A stretch of DNA of 64,000 bases from Circinella minor (Eukaryota; Mucoromycota; Mucoromycetes; Mucorales; Lichtheimiaceae): the NCBI GenBank assembly GCA_016758965.1, contig JAEPRB010000118.1:61278-125277 (forward strand). Reading direction: 5' to 3'. Numbering within the stretch: position 1 is the stretch's first letter; each line of letters opens with the position of its first letter. A program made the translations under genes and the position numbers. The notes under the pieces are model-generated. The model saw only the letters and a program-made list of their open reading frames with translations. It had not been told where the DNA came from and made no database searches. Positions 36,513 through 49,114 of this stretch are shown piece after piece.

Positions 36513-37028
36513 CCTCTCCCCTTCCCCTCTTCCCCACTTTCAAAAAAATCATAGGAAATTCATATTTTACCTTACGAGCACTTTCTACTGCAGTTTCAGT
36601 TTCCCAACCATATTGATGTGTTCTTGAATGAGGATTACCATAAATTTCAGTCATATAAGGCATCATGGCATCTAAAACACGAGGATCCATTGGACTTGTT
36701 GCTTGAACATCAAGATAAATAGGTCTTCCAGTAGGTGATTGAAGAGAAGTTTCAAATCCATGTGAATCTTTGATTAAAAATAATAAAAAAAAAAAAAAAA
36801 GAGAGAGAGAGAGAGAGAAAGTTAATTTTATAAAATTAATAAAGAAATATATATATATATTTTACCTTTAGAAGGGGTCGTTAATGTTGGTTCTACTTGT
36901 TGTTGTTGTTGTATAGCATGTTTTGTAAAAGTACGATAAAAAATAGGAACACTGGTTCGTTTAATAGTATTTGATAAAAGAGTACGTTGTTGTTGAACAA
37001 ATGATTTTTTCAACGTATTTGCCAACAT
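34655..37028 (-). CDS. NFS1: mitochondrial cysteine desulfurase
   Basis: Nfs1 removes sulfur from cysteine with PLP and hands it to Isu1 for Fe-S cluster assembly in mitochondria, and it also supports tRNA thiolation. Seven exons join to 469 aa: 37028-36866, 36767-36571, 36423-36286, 36178-35693, 35320-35215, 35127-34856 and 34702-34655. The N-terminus is basic and Ser/Thr-rich, as for a mitochondrial presequence. The fold is clear: [59 protein letters not shown] lysine K270 in [10 protein letters not shown], and catalytic C393 in [14 protein letters not shown]. The last exon is only 16 codons ([15 protein letters not shown]) and completes the conserved LWEMV...IDLK tail. Reading through its intron would give a false tail. 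Start chosen at MLANTLKKS; an upstream in-frame ATG would only add a polylysine stretch. Confidence 0.96.
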
Positions 37029-37706
37029 TTTTTTTTTTTTTTTTTTTTTTGATAGAAGCAAAAAAGAAAAATAGAAGGATTTAAAATTTCATTTTGTTTT
37101 TTTTTAATGTTTTTTTTATTTTCGCGGTTCTTCGGTCACTTTTAAAACTCAGAGACTAAAAAAAGAAGATCCCTTTTTCAGGCATTAATAATCTTATTAC
37201 AATCTATAAAAAAAAAGGAAGAACACTTTTAAAAATGAAAATAAAAAATTCAAAAGATGAAATTTGAGTTGAGTTGAGTTGGGGGGGGGGAGAAGATGCT
37301 ATATTATATATAATAAATTGCATGGACTTTTTTTTTTGAAAATACACACCGAATGCGGGGTAAAACTATATTATTTCATAAAACAATTTAGATCTATTAT
37401 CTAAAAAAGAACTACGTCATCTTTTCTATCTTTTTCTTTTTAAATTAATCAATGAAACTAAATAATTTAAGGAGAAGGGATTGTTTTAAAACTCTATAAA
37501 AAAAAAAAAAAAAAAAAAGTAGGGCTAGAATAGGGAGGGAGAGAATAATTAAGCAGTTAAAATTGAATGTTATAGAAATTTATATGGAATCGTGTTAGAG
37601 TAACCTAATTTGGATATAAAACAACCTACATTCAATTACTTTCCCCCCCCTCCCTCTCTCTTTTACTTTCTTTTCTTTCTTTTCTTTTAAAAATAAAATA
37701 AACCAC
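37029..37706. promoter_or_regulatory. divergent promoter region, nfs1 and PH-domain gene
   Basis: The two genes start head to head, 678 bp apart. The stretch is full of A and T runs, with a G run at about 37278 and C/CT runs at about 37642-37660. No specific site is recognised. Confidence 0.5.
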
Positions 37707-40563
37707 ATGTATAATAATAATAATCAATATACTTCCAATTCTATGGTTTATAATAATAATAATAATAATAATGATAATAAAAAAAATGTACCTGAATTAA
37801 GTCGTCATTCAGAATCTCCAGAATCGTTTGAAATGCCAAAAACACCTTCTATACATACTTTTGACGATGCGACTCATATTCGACCTATATTAAAACAACA
37901 AGAGTAAAATTAAAAACTATTATTTATTTATTTTTAGTTATTTATAAATTAGAAATTCGAATCAGATTCTAATTTATTATTATTATTATTTTTTTTTTTT
38001 TTTTTTAGATCTACATTATCGACTGATAATTTATTGACAAGTTTAAAATCAGCCATTCGACGTATTCATCCAGATGAATTAATAAGATTACAAAAACAAC
38101 AAAAAGAACAATATCATGATCGTGTTATTATTACACGAGCAAGTACAACAACCACCACCAACACCACCACGACAGATAATTTAACGACGCATAATAATTC
38201 GAGTCCACTTTTTTCAATACCGACGATTCCTAAACAACGACAAGGACGACAATCCTCTTTAAGTGTTCCTAATAATAATAATAATAATAACGTACGACAT
38301 TTATCTGACAACAAGAATACTTCTGTTTCATCATTGACAAAAAGTCATTCAACTTTATCATCGATTGCATTATCAGCTATTCCACTAACAGAAAATACAA
38401 GTAGTTATTCTTTATTGAATGAAAATAAGAATGAATCATCTTCATTTTATAATAAAAATGATATTTTATTAAAAGGTCGATTATTATGTGCTATTCATAT
38501 GGAATGGTATAGTCGACATCATTTTACAACCAATGAAACATCTAATCATAATCTTCGTTTAAGACAAAGTCGATTCCGTTGGCGTGAATTTGAAGCAGTA
38601 CTTAAAAAGGATCGATTAGAACTTTATTTAGTTACAGTAAGTTTTTTTTTTTTTACTGGTAACAATTTCTATATTTAATATTAATATTAATATTAATTTA
38701 TTTTATTTTTAGAACCTTGTTATAAAAAAACATCGTCTTGCTCATGTTATTTATTTAAAACCGAATAACAAGAACAAAAAAAAGAAATCTTCTTTTTATA
38801 ATCCTGTCAAATTAACACTTGTTTCTCCAGTGGATTTTATTTGGAGTCTTGAATTTCGATCCTATGAAGATCGTCATATTCAATTTTTATTTGTTTCACG
38901 TACTATACGAGAATCACAAACGTGGTATATGGCACTTTATCAAAGACCTACAATAAAAACAACACCTATACCCGCATTAATTGATTTAAATATACCAGCA
39001 TTAGATAATTTACAAATACGTTTACCTCTTGTTCATCTTGATTTTAAAGAAAATAATATTCGAATTCAACATGTTTTATATTGTGCACTTACATTATTGG
39101 ATCGTCAAGATATAAAACCGAATGATTGGCATCATGATAATGTCAGTTTATGTTGGCGATTTGGAAAACCTAATAATAATCGTTTGGAATGGATACCCGA
39201 TGATGGCTATTTATTAAGTCCACATCTTATAGAACAAGTAAGGTTTTTTTTTTTTTATAACTTTTGACAACAACAATAACAATTGTTAACTTTTTTTTTT
39301 TTTAGACACATACTTTAGAATTAAGACCTAATACTCAACGATGGCGACAACATCCTAGTCAAGTAAGTAAAACAAAAAAAAAATGAACAACCAACTATTT
39401 AAAACTAATTTTATTTATTTTATTTATTAGCAATTACCACCTCCAATAATGGAAGGTGAATTTTTATATTCAAATAGTCAACAAAAAAAAGAACCAAAAA
39501 GAAAATTATATGGAATGATGGAAGGTCATTTATTATTTTTATTGGATCCTTTAAAAGTAATGAAACCACCTGAAGATAATTTAAATGAAGGAGGTAATGG
39601 AAGACATCATACACGATTGACCTGGGCCAAATCATTTTTTACAACACAAGTATTACATGTACGATCCTTAACCAAATTATTTCGACCTACGAATACAAGT
39701 GTCACCTCGACTACAAGACATGCAGCACATATTGAATTTCATCGTCGCGTCACCAATATAATGAATGCTTTCACTGTCATTGATATGTCTCGTGTAACCA
39801 AAGTACGACGTGTCTCCAATGAACAACCAACCACATTTGAAATCAATATAGACAACAGTTCTATCAAATTACAATTTAAAGTTTCAACCATGCATAATAT
39901 GTTTGAATGGATTCAAAGAATACAAAAAATTATACATGATCAAAAAAGAGAACAGCCTACTACTACTTTAATATCACAACCATGTCAAGAAAAAAGTATT
40001 TTGGTAATAATTATTTTCTTTCTTTCTTTTGAATAAAGATGGGGATTATTAAATAATATTTAATATTTAATATTTTTTTTTAACAGTATTCAGGAATTTT
40101 ATATGTACGACAAGATTATCTTTGTACATTTAAAAAATTATTTTGTATATTAACAAGAGAAAAAAAACTCGTTTTATACAACACCTGTCGATATAAAAAT
40201 CAAGTGATATGGAATGATCATTTTATTACTTTATCATTGGATCAACAAGTTTATGTTTATAATGCAAATGATGATCAAGCTATAACAGGTTCAAGAAAAA
40301 GTGAATTAAAAACAAGACAACCTCCACGTATATTTAATGATGGAAATACAATGACAAGTTGTAAAACAGAAGATTGTACATTTGTTATTTGGCAAACAAC
40401 ACAAAGACATATTTTAGTTCATTTACGTGAAAGATTATCTACTTTTAAATTGGGTCATCGATTAGGTAGAAAAGGGACTGTTTGGGTATGTTTAACAAGA
40501 AATCAAGATGAAAAAGAAGCGTGGGTATGTGCAATACATCAAGCTATTAATCAAATCTCGTGA
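37707..40563 (+). CDS. large PH-domain protein, possibly Spo71/Mug56-like
   Basis: Six exons join in frame to 818 aa: 37707-37903, 38009-38636, 38713-39237, 39306-39362, 39431-40003 and 40087-40563. Residues about 1-150 are low-complexity (Asn, Thr and Ser runs). Two or three PH-like modules follow. The first starts at LLKGRLLCAIHMEWYSRHHF, has FRWREFEAVLKKDRLELYLV, and ends with SRTIRESQTWYMALYQ. The second starts at LYGMMEGHLLFLLDP and ends at MFEWIQRIQKIIHDQ. The last starts at YSGILYVRQDYLCTFKKLFC and ends EKEAWVCAIHQAINQ. Several PH modules with a long disordered start recall Spo71/Mug56, which in yeast recruit a VPS13-type lipid-transfer protein to the prospore membrane. That assignment is from architecture, not a match I could run. 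It is likely membrane-associated. Confidence 0.7.
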
Positions 40564-40786
40564 TAATAGTAAAAATTCTTTTTTATTTGACAACAAACCT
40601 TTTTTACAACTTTTATGCAGTAAAATCTTTCTCTCCTCTCTCTCACGACTCGATTTTTTCTTTTAAATAAATATTTTTTCTCTCTCTCTCTCTCTCTCTC
40701 TTTTCTCTTTTCTCTTTTCTCTTTTCTTTTTTTTTTTTCTTTTCTTTTACTCTTCCTTCCCTTTATATCAAATATATATTTTAATA

Positions 40787-41615
40787 ATGACAACTTCAAC
40801 CTCAACAACTGGACCTATACGAAAATTAGGACATGTTAAATTTTTTAATTCAACAAAAGGATATGGATTTATTATTCCAACAGAACCACTTGTAGAAACA
40901 ATAATAGGTCAACCTTCTATTGAAGGTGAGTTCAATGATATAATAATAATATATTCAAACTTTAAATAATAATAATAATAAAAAAAAAAAAAACTAGTTT
41001 TTGTACATCATAGTGCCATTCTTGGTGGAGGTTTTAAGAGTCTTGCCGAGGTAAGTTTTCCTTATTGGGTCATTGTCTTGTTTGGATCTACAACGGATAA
41101 CCTGATCTTTTTTTTTTTTTTTTTGTATATACATGTATGTTAATTATCTATGTATGTGGGGTATTCTCATATTATTAGGGAGAAATGGTAAGTTTATTTC
41201 TTCTTATGATTATAAATTAAAATAGAACAACAATAATAATAATAATAGTTTAAACTATTTAGGTCGAATATGATTTAATTCAAGGACCTAAAGGTATGCA
41301 AGCAGCTAATGTATCAGGACCAGAAGGTAAACCAGTACGAGGTGATCCAAATGCACATAGACCTTATCATCATTATCGTTATCAAAGGTATATATGAATG
41401 TATGGGTGAGGAGGGAAGTTTAAAGGTTTCATTCTTTTTTTTTTTTTCATTGACACAATAGCAAAAAAAAAAAAAATATACATAGTGAAAATAATCATCA
41501 ACATCATTCAAAACAACACCATTATAAGAATCATCGACAACAACAGCATACTTATAATGATAGAGGAAATTCAGAAGGAATAAATAATGGTAATTATTTT
41601 TATTTTGGTGCCTGC

Positions 41616-41688
<73 letters not shown>

Positions 41689-41690
41689 CC

Positions 41691-41767
<77 letters not shown>

Positions 41768-42819
41768 CTCATCTCAATAAATTAATGCGTATGGTACAAA
41801 AAAAAAAAAAAAAATTCCATGAAATTTCTTTTTGACTCCTAAATTCCACTCTTCTACCTCTCCCCCCCAAACATATATAAATATATATTTACAATCCTTG
41901 AATGATTAATAGTAACAATAATCATTTTCTTATTTATTATATAGATCAACACTTATCATGGTCAAATCAAGATGGTAATCAAACACAAGTTGTATGCCCA
42001 GTCACCATTGCAAAACAAGCTATTGACGATGCTAGGCATACATATGCTTCTGCATTGGGTAGTCAACATGAAATTCCTGACATTCACTTGCAGCCACGTA
42101 TAGAAACCGAATTGACATATATTCCAAATATGCTTCATCGAGTTCTTTATGAAACTTCCTTGATGGCACTACGTGCAAAAATCTCTCATCAGCAGCAAGC
42201 TCCATTACAAAAGAACTCTTGGTTAAAACAAAGATGGGAACAATTCACAACTCATAAACGAGAAGGCATCGTATTACAAGTATTTGGTGGTCCTACTAGT
42301 GTTGGTTTCCGACTTGAAACGGATATTCCATTATTACAAAGTGATTTACTACCTGATGTACCTCGCGATCCATTAGGTATTCCTACCTGTGCTCGTATCT
42401 TGGGTCAAACTTCTGATACTATGATCCATACAAAAGAGGAGGAAGAAAACAATGATTCTTCTGTTTGGGATGTTATGAGTGGATGGCGATCTGCCAAAGT
42501 TCTTGCAAGTCATTATGGTGGCAACTTGGACGTTATGTCTGTTGATGGTTTAGGTGCCTCATTTTATTTGGCATTAGATCGTGATCCTTCTCTTTTGGAA
42601 CGTTATCCTTCAAGAACATTGGCCACAGCTCACAAAATGTTATTACGCCACCATGGTCGTGCTGCCGCTGCGGCATCACCGGCATTGACTTTACAAACAG
42701 CCCAAATTCAACTGGATACGTTTATTAATGCTATTTCTCACGATCCTCAAACACCAGAACGATTTTACAATCCTCATCATCATTCCGTGTCACTTTCGGC
42801 TGCTGTGGGCCATGCATAA
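40787..42819 (+). CDS. cold-shock domain fused to a degenerate PDK/BCKDK-like ATPase fold
   Basis: Six exons join in frame to 442 aa: 40787-40925, 40998-41050, 41179-41187 (9 nt), 41263-41387, 41462-41589 and 41945-42819. Residues about 12-95 form a cold-shock domain with RNP1-like KGYGFI and RNP2-like VFVHHSAI, binding single-stranded nucleic acid. Residues 96-150 are His/Gln/Lys-rich. From about 165 the sequence follows mitochondrial pyruvate dehydrogenase kinases: CPVTIAKQAIDDAR, LTYIPNMLHRVLYETSLMAL, and YGGNLDVMSVDGLGASFYLA at the end. The N-terminal helical PDK domain is absent. The N-box Asn, the DxGxG box and the G2 glycines are lost (ETDIPLLQ and SGWRSA stand there), so ATP binding is doubtful. 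No presequence is seen. Exon 5 starts with an A14 run and intron 5 carries a 148-base T tract, so a sequence error or two separate genes remain possible. Reading into intron 4 would end a CSD-only form at 41396. Confidence 0.7.
41617..41764. repeat. 148-base T tract with a C10 island, inside an intron
   Basis: T runs at 41617-41688, C at 41689-41698, and T from 41699 to 41764 with a single A at 41731. It fills the middle of the last intron of the cold-shock/PDK-like gene. Its true length is uncertain on any sequencing platform. Confidence 0.9.
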
Positions 42820-45800
42820 AAACGAAACTTCTTTGCATCCCCCTTCTCTTGTTATTCCTTTACTTCCCCTCCAACTTCTCTTCCACTCCCCCCCCTCTTT
42901 TTCTTTTTATTATCGTTTGTCTTTAATCTACCTTCCTCCCTCCCCCCCCAAATATCTTCTTTATTGTTTCTTCTTCGCGCGTTATATACATACGCGGAGA
43001 ATATAATAATACAAAGAGAGGGGGGGGGGACCTGTTCATCAAAACGGAGTAGACAAATTTTTCTTGGCATTTCTCGCATTTATCCTATATATCTTTTTTA
43101 CTTTTCTATGTAATCTATATACCCCATTGAACTCCCCATTATTTTAATTACAAAGCTTTATTTTACATATATTACACTCTTTAATCTTTTTCCATGCGTT
43201 TTTATTATTTTTTCTTTTTCCAAGTAATTACATCCATCAACCTACCTCCCCCCCCATTATTCATATTCTCATTCTACTTATTCTAGTATAATACAAACAA
43301 ACAAACAAAACCTGTATAATCTTCCCTTTTTGTTTTTTCCTTTTATACTAATATAAAAAAAAATCATTACAACTCATTCATCATTTTGAAACAAACACAA
43401 TTCCTGCCGCCCATTCCTCAATACACAAACAGTTATATTTTAATACATCATACCAATATCTATAATTCGTCATTTTATAAGAATATTCAATATATATATA
43501 TTTATATATATATAAATAAACATTATTACTATGCCAATAAACATAATCTTGTTTTTATATAAACAACATTTATATACAAAGTGTGATGAGATTAATTTTA
43601 TTATACGTATTTGATTATTGAAATGGTAATACGTACGTAATAATAATAATAATAATAATAACGATTAATATAATATGCTTAATGAAGTCAGTAGTACATT
43701 AATTTATATCCCCAAGTAATAAAAGGCTTTCTTTGTTTTTAATTTTTGACACTTTTAAATTAGTAGTAATTATAATGCGTGGCGGCTTATTGTTTTTCTT
43801 TAAAACTGTCCACGTGTACTAAATGAATAGTCTTTATTCGATTCTTTTTTAAAAAAAAAAGTTCATATAGTTTATAAATAGAAACAGAAATATATCGGAA
43901 GATCGACATGGTGCTTCTCTCGATGTCATATAAATCGGGACATGTATTTTTATATACACATATATAATTAAGCAGTGTGATTGCGTTTTGATTGATGTAA
44001 CTTTTTTTTGACGCAATAAATTCTATTTAGAAAATACTCACACTCTTTTTTTTTACCCTACAGATTTTCTTAATTCTTTCCATAATTGGGTTATCTAAAC
44101 AACATATATCCAAGATAATAGCCACCCAAACAATTTATTACCTATTAAAATAAATCTGAGATAAATAATTTTACTGTTTTAAACTAAACACTCATCCTTT
44201 TTTTGCTATTTTATATTTTATATTACTTTTTATTACTGCAAAAATAAAATTATTTTATGGTTATTACTGACCTACGTATTTCTTTTTTTTTTTTTTTTTA
44301 CAATGTGCTTACGAGATTATTTTTTTTCTTGGGGGGGGGGAGGGTTAAAATAATATCATTTTATTTAAACGTACTTACATTTTTATTTTTATTTTTTACA
44401 ATGTATTATTGTTGACATGCATGCATACATTTATGTAAGGTATTAATAGCTTATTATATGTTACATTTTCAATGCAATAAACAAAAATAAACGTACTTAT
44501 ATGTATAATAGCTCTTTTTCCTAATTTGCTGGGAAAAAAAATATTTGATCGAAGAAGGAAGATGAAAGATAAGAGGAGGGGAGGGGGAATGAAATCAAGA
44601 GATTGAAATTCCCTACCTCCTCCTCCTCCCCCCCCCCCAAAAAAAAAAAGAAAAAGACACATTGTAATAATGAGATGTCTTGGCACACATAACATATGCA
44701 TATTTTTATAGTCATAAATAAAATAAAGTTTTGCTTTTCTTCCGTTGTCTTTAATGCACCAAAGGTTAGGAGAAGAAGACATATAATTTATATATTTTAT
44801 ACAATTCATTTTAGTAAGTTTAGTCATCTTTTCATATGATCGACAAAAAGAGATCCAAGGGATTGGTAATACATATTACAACGCAAATTATGTCAATAAG
44901 TAAAAATAATTTATAGGGATGATGATCCTCCGTATAGTTTGATTTCAAAGAAATTTCATTGTTATCTAAAATTTTGAGCATAAGAGTATTAATGACTATG
45001 TATATTGATTTTTAGGATTGATTTCTTGTGATTATTAATGCGGTTGATAATGTTAATGACAAGAGACAGTCTGAGAATGATCATTGATTGTCTCACCAAG
45101 CTCTTATTTTATAAAGGTTATTGTTACACCAAAAATGTTAGAGATACGAGATAATAGTTCATTATAATGAGAGAATATATACATTTCTTTCGGTTGTTAT
45201 TGTTTACAAACGGTATAGATGTTCAAGAAGGATTAATAATATAATAATACACCCTTCTAGTTCATTCTAAATATTTTCATGAATGATGAATATATATATA
45301 TATATATATATATTGAAAGTCATAATATCATTTATAATGACTTCTAACTTGATTTTATATTTATACTTTTCTAAATCAATTGTTGTCATTTTAAAAGTAC
45401 TTTTCTATATATTGTTACTCCCGTTATTTTTAAGATTCATGGTGGTGAATAAAAGACACATTTTCTTTCTCTATACTTAAAATTGAAGCTAAACTGTTAA
45501 AGAAATATGTCTATGATTTAATCGATCTAATGCTAATATTACTACGTAATAATAATAATGTGTATATTTAGATTAATAACATAATTATTAAAAGAAATAA
45601 AAAGTGATAGTAAAAATAAGAAATAAATTCTCATTGTTGTTTTTTTTTTTTTAATGTAAATGAAAGATTCAGAATGTGTTATGCTTTAAAAGACAATAAG
45701 TTGGCGTAAACACGCGTTTGTATGTCCAGCATAAATAATTTTTTCCTTAAAAAAAAAAAAAAAAGTAACGGGAATAAATTTCCTCTTCTCCCCCCCCTTC

Positions 45801-45824
45801 ACCCCCTTCTTCAACTCAATCAAC
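42820..45824. other. 3.0-kb intergenic region
   Basis: Pyrimidine-rich 3' flank (42830-42960), then A/T-rich DNA with TA, AAT and C/A runs (C run near 44629-44638). Several open frames of 60-140 codons are low-complexity and unrecognised. No gene is supported. The last 100 bases are pyrimidine-rich and lead into the BTB gene. Confidence 0.6.
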
Positions 45825-48533
45825 ATGAAACGCGTAAATTCGCATTCATTTGTTGAACGTCATGTAGCCTCCATGTTTGATAATTCACTCTTTGCTGATT
45901 TATCACTCGGATTTATTCACCCATCTTATCCATTCACAATGCGTTTCGAAGTTCATAAATCCGTTGTTTCACAATCTTCCTTTTTCAAAAACTTGATTTG
46001 TAACATGCAATATCTTCCAACGCAAGAAAATGCTATTGAAAATAACAATTCTACTTCAAACGATTATGACGAAACGAGTCAATCCAATGTACTCACTATT
46101 CATTTGGCAAGAGCATTATCTCATTGTGGATTCGTTTTAGCTCCTTTTCAACATATTATTCGACGTAAATGGCAAAAAGCACAATCAAAGTCAACAACGG
46201 TAGTACAACAACAATCATCATCATCATCTAGTAATGTGTCAGCTGTAAAACCATTGGGACATCATATTTTAGCATCTCATATTCGATTTGCTTTACGTTG
46301 GATGTACATTTATGATCGACAACAAATGATTCAAAGCTTAGAAGACGATGATACACTTCGTGTTTTAGCTATAGCCATTTTATTTGATTTGGATGATTTA
46401 GCAACAGCATGTGTGAATAAATATATCAATGAACAACTTTGTATGACGACTATTATGCGTGATCTTGAACATATTTGTCAATTACCAAGAGATCATCATG
46501 CTTATTTACAATTACGAGATGCATCCTTACTTTTATTGTTACGTTATGGTGCTGATGAACCAGAAAATTTGAGTGATTTACCTGTGGATTATATGGCTGA
46601 TGTACTTTCTGCTGATATGTTATTTGTTGGATGCGAATATGATCGATATTTTCTTATTCGTGAAGTCTTATCCATGTTTATGCGTTCTGTTGGTAAAATT
46701 ACTTGGACACGTTCAGGTCCTGTAGATCAAGATCGCAAACGACTTTCTGGCTTTGTAAGACCTGCACCTATTACTTCATCCGTGGTTCGATCACGTAAAC
46801 GTAAACGTATTCCATCTGAAGAGCTTTTATCAACATCGTCAGCAACAGATCATCATCGTCGTGCAACAAAAATGGCTCGTCTTAGTTTTTCAGCTACTGT
46901 TCCTTTCGAAAGTTTGGTAGCGGATGCTTCTTCTGGGGGTATTATTGATAAAGCAACAGTATTATCTCATTTATTGAAAACAACAGTGAATTACAGCAAT
47001 ATGACGTTTGATCAACTGACTAAAGTACGACAAGATGGGATTGTGGATGATGATATCGTATTTCGTGCATTGTGGCAACGAGAAGCATTTGAACGATTAT
47101 TATTACCGACTCGACTCAATAAAACTGATTCGAGTGATGACGATGATGATGATGATGAAAAAGATCAAGTGGATGGAGAAGAACGACAAGAAGCATTGGA
47201 TGATTATTTTGATGTGGGTAGTGGTGCATCGGATGATCGACGAAGACAATTATTACTTGGAACACCAAAATATCGTTTCTGTATGAGCGTGGAATTATCA
47301 TCACCTTCTCATGAAAATGGTTGGATCTGTGACGCATGTGACATTTGTAATACAGGATCACCATCGCCACCTATGTCATTAATCGAAAAAGAAGGCTATA
47401 ATGATAATGATAATAACGAAATGGACATTGAACAAGAAGAATACTCAATTCAACCATCTTCACAACAACAATTATCTTTGAAAGAGCAACAAAAACGAAA
47501 TCAAAATAATGAAGATGGACTGGATATAAAAGAAGGCGAGGAAATTGAAGAAACAATTAATTTGAATGAAGACGATGATGATGATGAAGATGAAGACGAC
47601 GAGATTGGTGATCGTAAAGTTGGAGAGCTTGCTGTTGCTATTTCATCATCACCATCACCAAAAACGCCCCAACAACCAGTACGATTAACTCCAACGTCAA
47701 CTATGCTGGATGATTTATCATTAGCATCACAATCAAAATTCCGAGATGAACCAAATCAACAACATGACGATATTGAACAACGACGACCATCATCTTCAAA
47801 AAAACATGATCAACACATTATATGGCAAAAGAAATTTTATTCACAACCGGAAATGATTTGGGGAACTACTTATCGTGTTCAAATTGAAGCACAAGTTGTT
47901 CCTAATCATTTATTGCATATTGAAGAGGATGACGATGGCGATTCATATGACAATAGTAATAATGATAATAGTACTGAATCAGAAAATCATAAGCATAAAT
48001 CATCATTACTTTGTCGATTCGAATTACAACGCAGTGGATTACCATTACAACAACAACAACAGCATAATAACAATGAAGATGATGATGCTTCTTTATTTTT
48101 ATCAGTAACTCATCGTGAAAAAAGTCATTTATCAATTTTATCCAAACTACCTAGTGAAGGAGTATCTTCATCACAACCAACAACCCTTCACTACCAAACA
48201 GGTTCAACAATACAACAGCAACAACGACTTCCTGTCTTACGTCGACGTTGTTCAGCACCTTCTCAATTCATTTCCAGTATGACACCCAAACAACCAAGAA
48301 TTCGATATACAATTCATTGTTTAAATCAACGAGAAGGTGTCATTGAAAATGATCGAGTGGATCCAGAAGATCGTATATTATTACCAGTGACAGATCAAAC
48401 GGAAGGAGAGGATCGTAATGTGACAGGATATGTTAGTCAAGTTCAAATTGATGGATATCATCCTCAAGAATTGACAAAAATTGATACAGTTATTTGTTTG
48501 GAAGTATTTGGATTTAACAGAACTGTACAATAA
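45825..48533 (+). CDS. BTB/POZ-domain protein, intronless, acidic low-complexity
   Basis: A single uninterrupted frame of 902 aa, unusual beside intron-rich neighbours. The N-terminus is a BTB fold: FADLSLGFIHPSYPFTMRFE, VHKSVVSQSSFFKNLI, later HIRFALRWMYIYD and LRVLAIAILFDLDDLATACV. A helical BACK-like segment follows (LRDASLLLLLRYGADEPENL, LPVDYMADVLSADMLFVGCE). The layout resembles germ-cell-less-type BTB proteins, which act as cullin-3 adaptors; that role is inferred. Residues about 320-345 carry a basic patch (SRKRKRIPSEE) suitable for nuclear import. The second half has Asp/Glu, Gln and Ser runs plus conserved-looking islands (PKYRFCMSVELSSPSHENGW, IWGTTYRVQIEAQVVPNHLL, GYVSQVQIDGYHPQELTKID), probably a C-terminal beta-rich domain. 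Start at the first ATG after a CT-rich leader. Confidence 0.85.
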   Translation: MKRVNSHSFVERHVASMFDNSLFADLSLGFIHPSYPFTMRFEVHKSVVSQSSFFKNLICNMQYLPTQENAIENNNSTSNDYDETSQSNVLTIHLARALSHCGFVLAPFQHIIRRKWQKAQSKSTTVVQQQSSSSSSNVSAVKPLGHHILASHIRFALRWMYIYDRQQMIQSLEDDDTLRVLAIAILFDLDDLATACVNKYINEQLCMTTIMRDLEHICQLPRDHHAYLQLRDASLLLLLRYGADEPENLSDLPVDYMADVLSADMLFVGCEYDRYFLIREVLSMFMRSVGKITWTRSGPVDQDRKRLSGFVRPAPITSSVVRSRKRKRIPSEELLSTSSATDHHRRATKMARLSFSATVPFESLVADASSGGIIDKATVLSHLLKTTVNYSNMTFDQLTKVRQDGIVDDDIVFRALWQREAFERLLLPTRLNKTDSSDDDDDDDEKDQVDGEERQEALDDYFDVGSGASDDRRRQLLLGTPKYRFCMSVELSSPSHENGWICDACDICNTGSPSPPMSLIEKEGYNDNDNNEMDIEQEEYSIQPSSQQQLSLKEQQKRNQNNEDGLDIKEGEEIEETINLNEDDDDDEDEDDEIGDRKVGELAVAISSSPSPKTPQQPVRLTPTSTMLDDLSLASQSKFRDEPNQQHDDIEQRRPSSSKKHDQHIIWQKKFYSQPEMIWGTTYRVQIEAQVVPNHLLHIEEDDDGDSYDNSNNDNSTESENHKHKSSLLCRFELQRSGLPLQQQQQHNNNEDDDASLFLSVTHREKSHLSILSKLPSEGVSSSQPTTLHYQTGSTIQQQQRLPVLRRRCSAPSQFISSMTPKQPRIRYTIHCLNQREGVIENDRVDPEDRILLPVTDQTEGEDRNVTGYVSQVQIDGYHPQELTKIDTVICLEVFGFNRTVQ

Positions 48534-49114
48534 ACAACAACAACAACTAGTGAATTTAACCCATTCCATTCTTTCAACAAACTGGGTCTTCTTCTTTTTT
48601 TTTTTTTTTTTTTTCATACGTTTATAAAAAAAAAAAACAATTCATGTGTAAAAATTTCTTTCTTTATCCTCCATCTTTTTATCTTTCATTATCAATCATC
48701 ATTCTCATTCTCATATTTCATTTTCTAATAAGTATTTCATTTTTATTTGACTTATTCTAATAATAAAACGTCTTTATACTTTACTTTTCTAGCATAGTTA
48801 GTAATTAAGAGTACATTTTTACAACAGATTGTAAATAGGACATCATGAAAAATATCTTTTCGTATTCTTGTTTATATGAATAATGATGATAATCTATTTT
48901 TTTTACCATTTGGGTGCTTTAAAGAAATCTATTGAAACATTACCCATTTTTTTTAAAAAAATCTAAACTATTTTAAGGAACGTGTTTAAATTAAGAACAG
49001 CCAATGAATTATCGCCTCGTTGCTTTGATCGCTCTTTTTATTTTAAAACAATAAAAAGACAGAAACAAAGTTATATATATATATATCACCTCTTTACCCT
49101 TTTCTCATCCCATC
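48534..49114. other. intergenic between BTB and Ysy6-like genes
   Basis: T/A runs only. A TATA-rich stretch at about 49072-49086 precedes the next start codon by about 30 bp. Confidence 0.5.

Noticed and set aside
41314..41835. Polylysine and polyphenylalanine frames over the T tract
   Set aside because: They are produced only by the homopolymer.
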